Shown: positions 1 through 7,820, numbered from the stretch's first letter. The stretch: DNA of 64,000 nucleotides from Alkaliphilus hydrothermalis (GCF_016908555.1 NZ_JAFBEE010000001.1:248001-312000); one strand, 5' to 3'. The notes: generated from the sequence alone by a model not told the origin. Made by a program: numbers and translations.

Positions 1-1
1 T

Positions 2-403
2 ACAGAAATAGAATTTGGAGTAGATGTTATGTGTATAGCTGTAGGGCTAGCTCCTTTATCAGAGCTTTTATGGCAAGCAGGTTGTCAAATGAAGTTCATT
101 GAATCTTTAGGAGGATACGTACCAACAAGGGACGAAAACCTTCAGACCTCTGTAAAGGGTCTATTTGTGGCTGGAGACGTATCTGGAGTTGAAGAGGCCA
201 GTAGTGCGATGGTGGAGGGATATTTAGCAGGAATGTCAGCGGCATCATATTTAGGATATAAGCTATATAATATGAATGAAGTAAAGGAAAATTTACTGAA
301 CCAGCTGGATTCGTTGCGTCATGGTCAGATGGGAGAAAAAATTCGCAAGGGCATAGCTGAATTGCAGATTGAACATGAGGCAGCGGCTTCGGTAGATGCT
401 TAA
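2..403 (+). CDS. FAD/NAD(P)-dependent oxidoreductase subunit, C-terminal part (5' end outside window)
   Basis: The frame is open from base 2, so only the last 133 residues are seen. They carry the C-terminal FAD-binding signature of pyridine-nucleotide-disulfide-type flavoproteins ('GLFVAGDVSGVEEASSAM') preceded by a 'VGLAPLSELL' segment, as in HcnB, octopine/nopaline oxidase subunit A and the alpha subunit of dye-linked L-proline dehydrogenases. It is followed by ferredoxin-like, BFD-like and DAO-type genes with short gaps or overlaps, so it is the electron-transfer/NAD side of a multi-subunit amine or imino acid dehydrogenase. The gene order matches what I recall for archaeal pdhA-F-X-B. 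The substrate cannot be read from the sequence; D/L-proline, sarcosine or another amino acid are possible. Confidence 0.85.
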   Translation, partial: TEIEFGVDVMCIAVGLAPLSELLWQAGCQMKFIESLGGYVPTRDENLQTSVKGLFVAGDVSGVEEASSAMVEGYLAGMSAASYLGYKLYNMNEVKENLLNQLDSLRHGQMGEKIRKGIAELQIEHEAAASVDA

Positions 404-423
404 AGATCAAAGGGGGGTGCAAA

Positions 424-912
424 ATGTTAGAAGTTACTGGAATACCAACAGTGGAAGATATAGAAAAAGTTTTTCCATCTAAAGAAAGATTAAAAATAGG
501 ACCAGTGGTGGTAATGGAGTGTTTTCAAAATATACCATGTAATCCATGCTATACAGCCTGTAAGACTGGTGCAATTAAGGAATTTGAAGATATTAACGAT
601 CTACCGACAGTAGATCAATCCCTATGTAACGGATGTGGCTTATGTATCAGTAACTGCCCCGGTTTATCCATAATGGTGGTGGATATGACTTATTCGGAGG
701 AGGAGGCCCTTATAAAAATACCCTATGAGTTCTTACCGCTACCAGAGATAGGAGAAACCGTAAAGGGGCTGGATAGAGAAGGTAAAGTAGTCTGTGAAGT
801 TAAGGTGGTTAAGGTGCTTAGGGGAAAGTCTCTGGATAAAACTCCCATTATTTCACTGGCAGTTGATAAAGAATACGTCAAAATAGTGAGAAATATAAGA
901 TTGGGGGAATAG
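424..912 (+). CDS. Ferredoxin-like subunit (2 x [4Fe-4S]) of the flavin dehydrogenase complex
   Basis: A 162-aa protein with two cysteine clusters. The first is irregular ('CFQNIPCNPCYTACKTGAI', C-x5-C-x2-C-x3-C); the second is a classic 'CNGCGLCISNCPG'. A C-terminal beta-rich stretch of about 75 residues follows. It should shuttle electrons between the flavin subunits of the complex encoded by its neighbours and acts in the cytoplasm. The start is the ATG 6 nt after a strong 'AAAGGGGGG' ribosome site. It lies 20 bp after the upstream oxidoreductase gene and touches the BFD gene, so it is translationally linked. It corresponds to the PdhF position in archaeal proline dehydrogenase clusters (recalled, not searched). 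Confidence 0.85.
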   Translation: MLEVTGIPTVEDIEKVFPSKERLKIGPVVVMECFQNIPCNPCYTACKTGAIKEFEDINDLPTVDQSLCNGCGLCISNCPGLSIMVVDMTYSEEEALIKIPYEFLPLPEIGETVKGLDREGKVVCEVKVVKVLRGKSLDKTPIISLAVDKEYVKIVRNIRLGE

Positions 913-916
913 GGTG

Positions 917-1213
917 ATGGAGAATATTACTTTTATTTGTAGATGCTCAGATCTGACCCTTCAAGATATCAGGGATTTGATCAATAAGGGTTATAATACT
1001 TTTGACGAGTTGAAACGAATCAGCAGAGTGGGAATGGGACCATGTCAAGGAAGAACCTGTTTGCCATTAGTTTTAAGAGAACTATCTATTGCCACTGGAA
1101 AACCAATTTCAGAACTCTGTCCTGGTACCTTTAGACCACCAATCAAGTCAATAAAGTTGGGGGCTATAGCCGACCACACATTAGAAGAGGGAGGCGAAGT
1201 AAATCATGTTTAA
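917..1213 (+). CDS. BFD-like [2Fe-2S] subunit
   Basis: A small protein of 98 aa with the bacterioferritin-associated-ferredoxin (BFD) cysteine pattern: 'ICRCSDLTLQDI' near the N-terminus and 'GPCQGRTC' about 35 residues later, giving C-x-C and C-x4-C ligands for one [2Fe-2S] cluster. In HcnA/octopine-oxidase-type complexes this domain bridges the two flavoproteins. A GTG at 914 is also possible, but the ATG at 917 has the better spacing from the GGGGG at 903-907. The stop overlaps the start of the next gene by 8 bp, indicating translational coupling. The same cysteine pattern recurs at the C-terminus of the GlpA-like protein at 20722-22206. Confidence 0.85.
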   Translation: MENITFICRCSDLTLQDIRDLINKGYNTFDELKRISRVGMGPCQGRTCLPLVLRELSIATGKPISELCPGTFRPPIKSIKLGAIADHTLEEGGEVNHV

Positions 1214-2357
1214 ACAAACTGCCGAAGTAGTCATCATAGGTGGTGGAATTTCCGGAGTTGCAATCGCCTACAATTTAGCTAAGAAAGGTGTTAAAGACAT
1301 CGTTGTAATAGAAAGGGAATACTTAACCAGTGGAGCAACAGGCCGCTGTGGAGCAGGAGTCCGTCAGCAATGGGGGACTGAAATGAACTGTCTCATGGCA
1401 AAATTCTCCTGTGATTTCTTTGAAAACGCAACGGAAGAGTTACAATATGATGGAAATATCGAATTTAAGCAAGGGGGTTACTTAATCCTTTCCAGTACTG
1501 AAAATGAGCATGAACAATTTAAGAAAAATGTACAGCTACAAAACAGTTTAGGAATTCCTTCAAAGCTTTTGACTTTGGATGAGGCAAAGGAAATCGTTCC
1601 CTTTTTAGATACAGATGGACTAGTAAGTGCAACCTACTGCGAAAAGGATGGACACTTAAATCCCTTCCATACTACCCAGGCCTATGCAGATGCAGCTAAA
1701 CGATTGGGAGTAAAAATCTACACCTTTACCAAGGTGACGGGAATTATCGCTGAAAATGGAAAGATTAAGGGTGTTAAGACAACTAGAGGAGATATCGCTA
1801 CAAATATCGTAATAAATGCAGCTGGAGGTTATGCTCAAAATATTGCTAAAATGGTGGGGGTTGAGCTTCCGTTATTCTCAGAAAGACATCAAATCCTTGT
1901 AACAGAGCAAATCGAACCAATCTTAGGTCCAATGGTGATGTCCTTCTCTTTAAATCTTTACTGTCAACAGGCTCCCCATGGTGCATTTCTTATGGGTAGA
2001 AGTGATGAAGGTGAACCAAGGGATTTAAGAGTTACATCTGGATGGCATTTTTTAGAGGAAATGGCAAAGACAATTACGAAAGTACTGCCTCCATTGAGGG
2101 ATCTGCGTTTCCTCCGTCAATGGGCTGGACTATATAATATGTCGCCAGATCGTCAGCCGATTTATGGTGCAGTGGATGAAGTTGAGGGCTTCTACGTGGC
2201 AGCTGGTTTCAGTGGTCATGGATTTATGTTGGCTCCTGCTACTGGGGTTTTAATGGCTGAACTTATTCTTGGGGAAGATACTACTTTGCCGATTGATATG
2301 CTTCATGTTAATCGCTTTGAACAAGGCAAGTTAATCTTCGAACCATCGGTGGTGTAA
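1206..2357 (+). CDS. DAO-family FAD-dependent oxidoreductase (catalytic subunit, HcnC/PdhB-like)
   Basis: A 383-aa protein with an N-terminal Rossmann motif for FAD ('VVIIGGGISGVAIAYNLAKK'), the 'TGRCGAGVRQQWG' segment common in sarcosine/proline/glycine oxidase-type proteins, and the C-terminal motif 'GFYVAAGFSGHGFMLAPATG', where the isoalloxazine ring sits. The length is normal for the beta subunit of L-proline dehydrogenase complexes and for HcnC. It probably removes hydride from an amino or imino acid and passes electrons through the preceding iron-sulfur subunits. It overlaps the BFD gene by 8 bp and is the last member of the tight operon. A hairpin follows at 2374-2442. Confidence 0.85.
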   Translation: MFKQTAEVVIIGGGISGVAIAYNLAKKGVKDIVVIEREYLTSGATGRCGAGVRQQWGTEMNCLMAKFSCDFFENATEELQYDGNIEFKQGGYLILSSTENEHEQFKKNVQLQNSLGIPSKLLTLDEAKEIVPFLDTDGLVSATYCEKDGHLNPFHTTQAYADAAKRLGVKIYTFTKVTGIIAENGKIKGVKTTRGDIATNIVINAAGGYAQNIAKMVGVELPLFSERHQILVTEQIEPILGPMVMSFSLNLYCQQAPHGAFLMGRSDEGEPRDLRVTSGWHFLEEMAKTITKVLPPLRDLRFLRQWAGLYNMSPDRQPIYGAVDEVEGFYVAAGFSGHGFMLAPATGVLMAELILGEDTTLPIDMLHVNRFEQGKLIFEPSVV

Positions 2358-2373
2358 AAATTCAATCCTATAG

Positions 2374-2442
2374 AAAGACCTCCAATTATGAAAATATGGA
2401 TATAGTCAATACTATATGCTATAGACTAAATTGGAGGTTTTT
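2374..2442 (+). terminator. Terminator-like hairpin that contains the ribosome site of the next gene
   Basis: Bases 2378-2387 (ACCTCCAATT) pair perfectly with 2429-2438 (AATTGGAGGT). The stem extends by a G-U and three A-U pairs to 2374/2442, and a T-rich tail is included in the right arm. A second short stem (2403-2407 with 2424-2428) closes the loop. The GGAGG in the right arm is the ribosome site for the ThiS-like gene starting at 2445, so folding would hide it. It could end the upstream operon, control translation of the next gene, or both. Confidence 0.6.
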
Positions 2443-2444
2443 AT

Positions 2445-2639
2445 ATGAAGGTTAATGGTAAGATATTTGCTTGGGAAGAAGGATTAACAGTACAGGAATT
2501 ACTAAAAAAGTTAGATTATTCCCATACTGGACTCATTCTATCTGTAAATGATATGGTTATTTCAAGTGGGGACTATGCATCCCACATATTGGAGAAAGAA
2601 GACGATGTGAAGATTGTACATCCGATTGTTGGCGGATAA
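2445..2639 (+). CDS. ThiS/MoaD-like small sulfur-carrier protein
   Basis: A 64-aa beta-grasp protein beginning 'MKVNGKIFAWEEGLTVQELL' and ending in the diagnostic Gly-Gly ('HPIVGG'), the tail that is adenylated and thiocarboxylated in ThiS, MoaD and related carriers. The start ATG has GGAGG at 2433-2437, which is buried in a hairpin (see 2374-2442). No ThiF/MoeB-type activator, thiG or moaE is adjacent, so it is not a thiamine operon member. It sits between an imino-acid-dehydrogenase-type operon and a DUF362 gene and may donate sulfur in that context; this is inference. Confidence 0.75.
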   Translation: MKVNGKIFAWEEGLTVQELLKKLDYSHTGLILSVNDMVISSGDYASHILEKEDDVKIVHPIVGG

Positions 2640-2845
2640 ATCAGTATGCCACAGAGTACTATACTCAAATCTAAGAGAGCATGATTTAAGAAAAAAACAT
2701 GAATCAAATATTCATGTAATGAGGTTGTTAAAGACAAAAGATATTCATATTCAGAAGGACTAATGGGTTTAGTGTAGAATAAATAGAAAAGTTTAAATAT
2801 AAATATAATTATCATTTTGAAGGGAAGGGGAGTAGACAAGATATT

Positions 2846-4003
2846 ATGACGAAAAAAGAAAAAGTATCTTTAATACAATGTAGAACCTATGATTATAATG
2901 TTGTTAAGGAATCTATCCTACAGAGTTTTGAACATCTTGGAGGAATTGAAAAGTACATAGATAAAGGAGATAAAGTTCTTTTAAAACTCAACCTTTTAAT
3001 GAAGAAGAAACCAGAAGAGGCGGCTACCACCCATCCTATCTTTACAAAGGCATTGGCTGAGGTCTTAATCCAGTACGGGGCTACAGTGATCATTGGAGAT
3101 AGCCCTGGGGGGCCCTTTACTGAAAGAATGCTCAAAGGGGTTTATCGAGTGTGTGGAATAAACAAAATAGCTGAGGAGACTGGGGCGATACTGAACTACA
3201 ATACCAATGGCGTTGTCGTATCAAACCCAGATGCTAAATATCTAAAGTCATTAACTGTAACAGAGATGATTCAAGAGGTGGATAAAGTAATCTCTGTTTC
3301 AAAACTAAAAACCCATGGGCTTGCTGTATTTACTGGAGCGGTGAAGAATATGTTCGGAATTGTACCAGGTCTCATAAAGGCGGAGTATCATTTAACCATG
3401 CCTGAAATAGAAGAGTTCTCAGATGCCCTTGTGGATATTTGTTTGTGTGGAAAACCCACTCTGTCCTTTATGGATGGAATTGTTGGGATGGAGGGACATG
3501 GACCGTCGGCAGGGGACCCAAGGGAGGTGGGGGCAGTCATCGCCTCAACTAGTCCCTATCATTTAGATGTTGTGGCAACCTCCATCATCAACCTAAAACC
3601 TAGCGATGTACCCACTATTAAGAGGTGTATGGAGAGGGGGATTTGCTCTGGAAAGGTTGAGGACATTGAGATTATAGGAGAAGAAATAAACAAGTTCTTG
3701 ATAAAGGATTTTGTGATCCCAGAAACTAGGACAATAAAGCTAGTAAAGGATTGGATGCCTCCCTTTGTAAAGAGTGCTATTGATAATTTAACTAGACCTA
3801 GACCTGTCTTTAACCATAAGGATTGTATTGGTTGTCGAGATTGTGAGGAAGCCTGTCCTCCAAAGGTCATCGCCATGAAGGATCATAGACCAATTGTGAG
3901 ATTAGATGATTGCATCAGATGTTTCTGTTGTCAAGAGCTGTGTCCTAAGAAGGCTGTGGAGGTTCATAGACCGTGGATGTTGAGGCAGATGACAAAGTTT
4001 TAA
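2846..4003 (+). CDS. DUF362 domain protein with C-terminal 2 x [4Fe-4S] ferredoxin domain
   Basis: A 385-aa protein. Residues about 30-290 form a DUF362 domain ('VLLKLNLLMKKKPEEAATTH', 'KLKTHGLAVFTGAVKNMFG'). Residues about 320-375 carry two ferredoxin motifs ('CIGCRDCEEACPP' and 'CIRCFCCQELCPKKAVEV'), which should bind two [4Fe-4S] clusters. DUF362-ferredoxin proteins are widespread in anaerobes and their reaction is not settled. A 206-bp stretch without a gene separates it from the ThiS-like gene. That stretch holds no clear terminator, so co-transcription is possible. The gene ends at a strong terminator at 4018-4054. Confidence 0.85.
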   Translation: MTKKEKVSLIQCRTYDYNVVKESILQSFEHLGGIEKYIDKGDKVLLKLNLLMKKKPEEAATTHPIFTKALAEVLIQYGATVIIGDSPGGPFTERMLKGVYRVCGINKIAEETGAILNYNTNGVVVSNPDAKYLKSLTVTEMIQEVDKVISVSKLKTHGLAVFTGAVKNMFGIVPGLIKAEYHLTMPEIEEFSDALVDICLCGKPTLSFMDGIVGMEGHGPSAGDPREVGAVIASTSPYHLDVVATSIINLKPSDVPTIKRCMERGICSGKVEDIEIIGEEINKFLIKDFVIPETRTIKLVKDWMPPFVKSAIDNLTRPRPVFNHKDCIGCRDCEEACPPKVIAMKDHRPIVRLDDCIRCFCCQELCPKKAVEVHRPWMLRQMTKF

Positions 4004-4017
4004 GATAAAGTATATTG

Positions 4018-4054
4018 AGCTGTAGATGGATGATGTCTGTCTACAGCTTTTTTA
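4018..4054 (+). terminator. Intrinsic terminator
   Basis: Perfect 9-bp arms AGCTGTAGA (4018-4026) and TCTACAGCT (4040-4048), followed by a run of T. It ends the DUF362 transcript. The remaining bases up to 4319 hold no gene that I can support. Confidence 0.85.
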
Positions 4055-4319
4055 TATACTGCTAAGTTTTTAAAGAATATTAAAAGGATTCAGGCAATCG
4101 ATGTCGAACTATTAGCGACACAGGAAAAGTTAAGCCATTTCTCTCATAAAGAGTGATATTGAATATTTGAGGGTTTGAATTTCATTCCTTTAAAGAAAGG
4201 ATCAATCAAAATGACTATTTGAGTAATCAAAATTTTTTTATAGCCTCCATCATATAACAGGGGGTTCCAGTGGGGCAAGGCTAGATAGAGATTTAAAAAA
4301 AATATTGAGGAGGAACAAT

Positions 4320-5573
4320 ATGAGAGATTATTTTAACATATTTAATGAAATTGTAGAACTTATGCATAATGACTATGCTGGAAAGGATGAAAAAGTTGGT
4401 TGGGATAAGCCGGAACTATTCCGTAGTCGAATAATTGAACTTATGGATTCTAATCAACTTAATGATGAAGATTTCTACTACTTAGTAGATGATTACCTTT
4501 CAGGTTTTAAAGATGGTCACTTAATTTGGATTGCAAATGGAGGGGCTATGAAAAATTGCGGTTTTCTCGTTAGACGGTATGATAATAAACTTTATGTAGT
4601 AGATGTATCATTAGATCAAACAATTGTAAAAAAAGGCTGGCAAATTGTTGAAGTAGATGGTATTGATATTGAGGTCTTTGCTAATGACAATAGAAGAAAA
4701 CTAAAAAGTGAAATCCTAGAAAGAGAAAAATGGTTTTGCGTGATTTCCAATGCCAATACAATTACTTTTCAGTTAAATAACGGAGAAAGACTAAATTATA
4801 ATGTACAAAACTATTCATTTAAAAGAAGAGAGCCAAAATATGAGATGAAAATGTTTAATGACAAAATACTACATATGTGCTTTGAAGATTTCGCCAACCC
4901 TGATGCTATTTTGAAACTTGTGTCACAAAATAAATCTCTAATGGAGCAGACCCCTTATTGGATTATTGATGTAAGAAAAAATGGTGGTGGTTCAGATTCT
5001 GCTTATTACCCACTATTACCATATATATTTTCAAAGGGAGAAACAAGAAAATCTGATGATATTTATTTTTTAATGACTGAAAGGAATTGTGATACACGTG
5101 TTGCGTTCCTAGAGGAGTACAGTAAAAACCTGGATGCTAAGGAGGGAATTCAAGAGTATATCAGAATAATGAAAACTAATCGTGGAAAAGGATTTGTAAA
5201 GATTGATTCCTTTGACTCCGTAATGCGATCATTTGATGAAACGTCAGTAAATCCTAAACATGTTGTTGTTATAACAGATATATATTGTGGTAGTTCTGGA
5301 GATCAATTTATATATGATGTAAAACAGGCAAATAAGGTCACGGTGATTGGTAGACCAACTGCTGGCATTCTAGACTATAGTAATTTAACTTCAATCAAAA
5401 TTGATGAAGTATTTCATCTGATGTATCCCACATCAAAGTTGGGAAATGTGGTTGAAAATCGTTTTACATACAATGGTATTGAGCCTGATATCTATATTCC
5501 ATGGACTCCAGAACACATTGAAAGGGATGTAGACTTAGAAGAAGCTTTGAAGATTTTAGATAGTCTAAATTAG
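4320..5573 (+). CDS. S41-family (tail-specific/C-terminal processing) peptidase-like protein
   Basis: A 417-aa protein with the TSPc core: 'YWIIDVRKNGGGSDSAYYPL' and, about 100 residues on, the serine-nucleophile region 'DIYCGSSGDQFIYDVKQ', followed by 'VIGRPTAGILDYS'. It ends with a 'GIEPDI' motif typical of S41 enzymes. No signal peptide or PDZ domain is obvious, so it may act in the cytoplasm, unlike the lipoprotein homologue at 49438. A longer frame begins at a TTG at 4305, but the ATG at 4320 lies 4-5 nt after GAGGAGGAA (4307-4315), so 4320 is the start. It appears monocistronic or grouped with mtnN 38 bp downstream. Confidence 0.8.
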   Translation: MRDYFNIFNEIVELMHNDYAGKDEKVGWDKPELFRSRIIELMDSNQLNDEDFYYLVDDYLSGFKDGHLIWIANGGAMKNCGFLVRRYDNKLYVVDVSLDQTIVKKGWQIVEVDGIDIEVFANDNRRKLKSEILEREKWFCVISNANTITFQLNNGERLNYNVQNYSFKRREPKYEMKMFNDKILHMCFEDFANPDAILKLVSQNKSLMEQTPYWIIDVRKNGGGSDSAYYPLLPYIFSKGETRKSDDIYFLMTERNCDTRVAFLEEYSKNLDAKEGIQEYIRIMKTNRGKGFVKIDSFDSVMRSFDETSVNPKHVVVITDIYCGSSGDQFIYDVKQANKVTVIGRPTAGILDYSNLTSIKIDEVFHLMYPTSKLGNVVENRFTYNGIEPDIYIPWTPEHIERDVDLEEALKILDSLN

Positions 5574-5611
5574 ATAGATTTCCATTTAGATCGAAAAAAG
5601 GGGGATAAAAC

Positions 5612-6304
5612 ATGAGATTAGGGATCATTGGACCTACTGAGAGAGAAATAATGCCTTTTATCAATAAACTTGATGATAAGCAACTACATAGCCATGCAAT
5701 GATCAATTTTTACGTTGGTAACTTTGAGAATATCGAAGTGGTAGCTGCTTTTTCAGGGGTTTGTAAGGTTAATGCTGCCATTGCTACACAGATTATGATA
5801 GATAAGTTTGATGTTACACAGCTGATATTAACAGGGGTGGCGGGGGCATTATGTGACAGTCTACAAATAGGGGATATCGTTATAGGTTCTGAGATAGCTT
5901 ATCACGATGTTGCTAAAGGGATCTTGACGGAGTATCATCCTTGGATGGAGGATATTTATTTTAAACCAGATACAACATTGATGCACTGGGCTGAGGATTT
6001 ATCTAAGTCAGACCAGTTTAAGGATAGATGCCATATAGGAAGAATCATCACTGGTGAGGCATTTATTACTGAAAAGGAGCGGGATTTATTGATTGAAGCG
6101 TTCGAGCCCTTGTGTGTAGATATGGAGAGTGCCAGTTTTGCCCATGTATGCTATGCAAACAGCATCCCATTTCTTGTGATTCGTTCAATTTCTGATCTTG
6201 CAAATGAAGATGGTTCTGATTCATTTGAGAAGAATATGGAGGTAGCAGCACTCAATTCAATAATCCTAGTAGAGGAGATCATTAAAAGAGTCAACAAACC
6301 TTAA
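5612..6304 (+). CDS. mtnN: 5'-methylthioadenosine/S-adenosylhomocysteine nucleosidase
   Basis: A 230-aa phosphorylase-superfamily protein with the expected MTAN landmarks. These are an N-terminal glutamate in 'PTEREIMPF' (the water-activating residue in the family), the 'LTGVAGALCDSLQIGDIVIG' block, the substrate-binding 'CVDMESASFAHVCY' and the catalytic aspartate in 'VIRSISDLA'. It cleaves adenine from methylthioadenosine and S-adenosylhomocysteine, recycling SAM by-products in the cytosol; several SAM methyltransferases lie elsewhere in this window. Its length is the usual one. The start is supported by 'AAAAAGGGGG' upstream. Confidence 0.92.
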   Translation: MRLGIIGPTEREIMPFINKLDDKQLHSHAMINFYVGNFENIEVVAAFSGVCKVNAAIATQIMIDKFDVTQLILTGVAGALCDSLQIGDIVIGSEIAYHDVAKGILTEYHPWMEDIYFKPDTTLMHWAEDLSKSDQFKDRCHIGRIITGEAFITEKERDLLIEAFEPLCVDMESASFAHVCYANSIPFLVIRSISDLANEDGSDSFEKNMEVAALNSIILVEEIIKRVNKP

Positions 6305-6360
6305 GTAATGATGAGTGTAGATATTGGCATTTAATTATGCTAACGAAAGGAAAGTGCCTT

Positions 6361-6608
6361 ATGAAAAATACACGTTTAATATTTATAGCTGGCATGAGTG
6401 GAGCAGGGAAATCGACAACTACTCAGCGAATCAGCAATCAATTAAAAAATAATAATGTAAAATATATCTGGCTTCATTGTTTTAAGCAAATGAATGAATT
6501 TTTAAGCAAATGAATGAAGAAAAAGTCATCCAGGTAAAAGGTAACTACAACTGGAGTATAGTTGGAGAAACATTGATTAGACAAAAGAATGGTACTACAG
6601 AAACATAA
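6361..6608 (+). pseudogene. Broken P-loop kinase/ATPase gene, disrupted by a 20-bp tandem duplication
   Basis: From ATG 6361 (after GAAAGG) the frame encodes a clean Walker A ('FIAGMSGAGKSTTTQRI') and then stops at 6511. Bases 6480-6499 and 6500-6519 are a direct tandem duplication (19 of 20 identical). Removing one copy restores a frame through 'YIWLHCFKQMNEEKVIQVKG' to the TAA at 6606. Even the restored protein is only about 75 aa, far shorter than any P-loop kinase, so the 3' part has been lost too. The original product was probably a nucleotide- or sugar-kinase-like protein; the substrate is unknown. Confidence 0.75.
6480..6519 (+). repeat. 20-bp tandem duplication inside the kinase pseudogene
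   Basis: Two adjacent copies of TTTTAAGCAAATGAATGAAT/G, 19 of 20 bases identical. The 20-bp insertion is not a multiple of three and produces the premature TGA at 6511-6513. It looks like a recent replication-slippage event. Confidence 0.9.
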
Positions 6609-6739
6609 TGATATGATCCTTTGGTTGAAACACTTACTAATCTACGCTATTATGTAATAGCAACTTAAGGATTTAATTTTGATTTTTTAAATCATTAATA
6701 AGGATTGCTGATCTTTAGAAACAACAGGAGGAAAGAGAC

Positions 6740-6901
6740 ATGGAAATGACAAACTATAAATGTCCACTGTGCGGATTCACATATCAGGTCCCAGCATACT
6801 GGAGCGAATTCTCACCAGAGGAAGAATTGGAAATGGAGCATTTTGACCTAGAAGCAAAGGAAATGTGTAGTGAATTAAAATTAAAGCTAGTTAAAGAATA
6901 G
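6740..6901 (+). CDS. Small zinc-ribbon-like protein (53 aa)
   Basis: A short ORF with an excellent ribosome site (AGGAGGAAAG at 6727-6736) 4 nt before the ATG. The product starts 'MEMTNYKCPLCGFTYQVPAY', a single C-x2-C knuckle typical of half zinc ribbons or rubredoxin-like fragments. It continues with an acidic helix ('EEELEMEHFDLEAKEMCSEL') carrying one more cysteine. The function is unknown. The next minus-strand gene converges on it, with a hairpin at 6930-6974 between them. Confidence 0.65.
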   Translation: MEMTNYKCPLCGFTYQVPAYWSEFSPEEELEMEHFDLEAKEMCSELKLKLVKE

Positions 6902-6929
6902 TTTTATTTTGAAGTGTAGTTTTATAGAT

Positions 6930-6980
6930 GACAGCCACCCTAAACGAATATACAAATTCCATAGGGTGACTGTCTTCTTT
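6930..6980 (+). terminator. Intrinsic terminator between convergent genes
   Basis: Arms 6930-6942 (GACAGCCACCCTA) and 6962-6974 (TAGGGTGACTGTC) pair with one mismatch. On the plus strand a TTCTTTATTT tail follows, so it mainly serves the small zinc-ribbon gene. The minus-strand side has no U run. Confidence 0.75.
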
Positions 6981-6982
6981 AT

Positions 6983-7732
6983 TTAAATCTCTGCCCCCAA
7001 AATAGCAACATACTGATTATTAAAAGCAAACCTTCTACCATCCCATTTTAATGTGGTTAGAAGATACCCCAATACGTCGGCAGAATACCTGCCAGAAATC
7101 CTCTGATTTGCCTGTAATTCATATACCCCATTAGTATCAAAATCTATTGGATAAAGTCCGCTTATAGGGCTAACAAATCCATCTATTGGTTCTTTAAGTA
7201 TTCCATTTTCATCATATATTTCATTAAGATAATCAGAGTCTCTGTTATAGGAAATATCAATCAGATATTTTAATCCTTTGGTGAGATTGACTACTTCAAC
7301 TTTGTAGTAATTCTGGTAGATTACTTGATAATCATAAGCATTATTAAAAATATTGTAGTCAAATAGCAACCTAGGCACATTTCCCACGTAAGAATAAATG
7401 TAATAAAACATCATGCCACCACTGCCACCTGAGAAAATACTTATAAAGATATCTTTGACTCCATCGCCAGTAAAATCCCCCAGAAATAAAGTTGGATTAT
7501 ATCCAATATTACTTTTAAGAGGAATATAATTTACATAGCCTGTTCTGCCATCCTGGATCACAAGGGTAATGTTCTGTACTAAAGGACTATCAGGAGTTTT
7601 TATACCCGTAAGATAAACTACATCTGGAACTCCGTCACCAGTGACATCTCCTCTTTGTACGGAAATAATCATAGAATTCATAGAAGGGTTAAGGTTTAAA
7701 GAAATAGGATTATATGGGTTGTTATAGTACAT
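6983..7732 (-). CDS. FG-GAP/VCBS-repeat protein, function unknown
   Basis: A 249-aa protein with two recognisable calcium-binding FG-GAP-type motifs ('GDVTGDGVPDVVYLTG' near residue 30 and 'GDFTGDGVKDIFISIF' near residue 85) and a degenerate third ('PIDFDTNGVYELQANQR') near residue 195. No signal peptide or membrane segment is visible. The N-terminus 'MYYNNPYNPISLNLNPSM' is rich in Tyr, Asn and Pro, like clostridial spore-surface proteins, and resembles the start of the ferritin-like protein at 57503. The ATG at 7732 follows GGAGGTAAAAACT; an upstream TTG at 7747 would lie within the ribosome site. It is transcribed divergently from the Staygreen gene. Confidence 0.75.
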   Translation of the reverse strand: MYYNNPYNPISLNLNPSMNSMIISVQRGDVTGDGVPDVVYLTGIKTPDSPLVQNITLVIQDGRTGYVNYIPLKSNIGYNPTLFLGDFTGDGVKDIFISIFSGGSGGMMFYYIYSYVGNVPRLLFDYNIFNNAYDYQVIYQNYYKVEVVNLTKGLKYLIDISYNRDSDYLNEIYDENGILKEPIDGFVSPISGLYPIDFDTNGVYELQANQRISGRYSADVLGYLLTTLKWDGRRFAFNNQYVAILGAEI

Positions 7733-7764
7733 AGTTTTTACCTCCAAGCTAATATTTTTTAGTT

Positions 7765-7820
7765 TATTATATGTTTGTTAGGGAGAGGATGCCCACCTAT
7801 GACATAAAAAACATATAATA
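7765..7820. promoter_or_regulatory. Mirror-image divergent promoter elements
   Basis: The 10-mer ACATATAATA occurs on the plus strand at 7811-7820 and, inverted, at 7765-7774 (TATTATATGT). Each lies 33-48 bp before a start codon, one for each divergent gene. CATA-N3-TA fits the -10 consensus of mother-cell sporulation sigma factors (sigma-K type), but TATAAT within it also fits sigma-A. No clear -35 element was found. Shared regulation of the FG-GAP and Staygreen genes is inferred. Confidence 0.45.
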
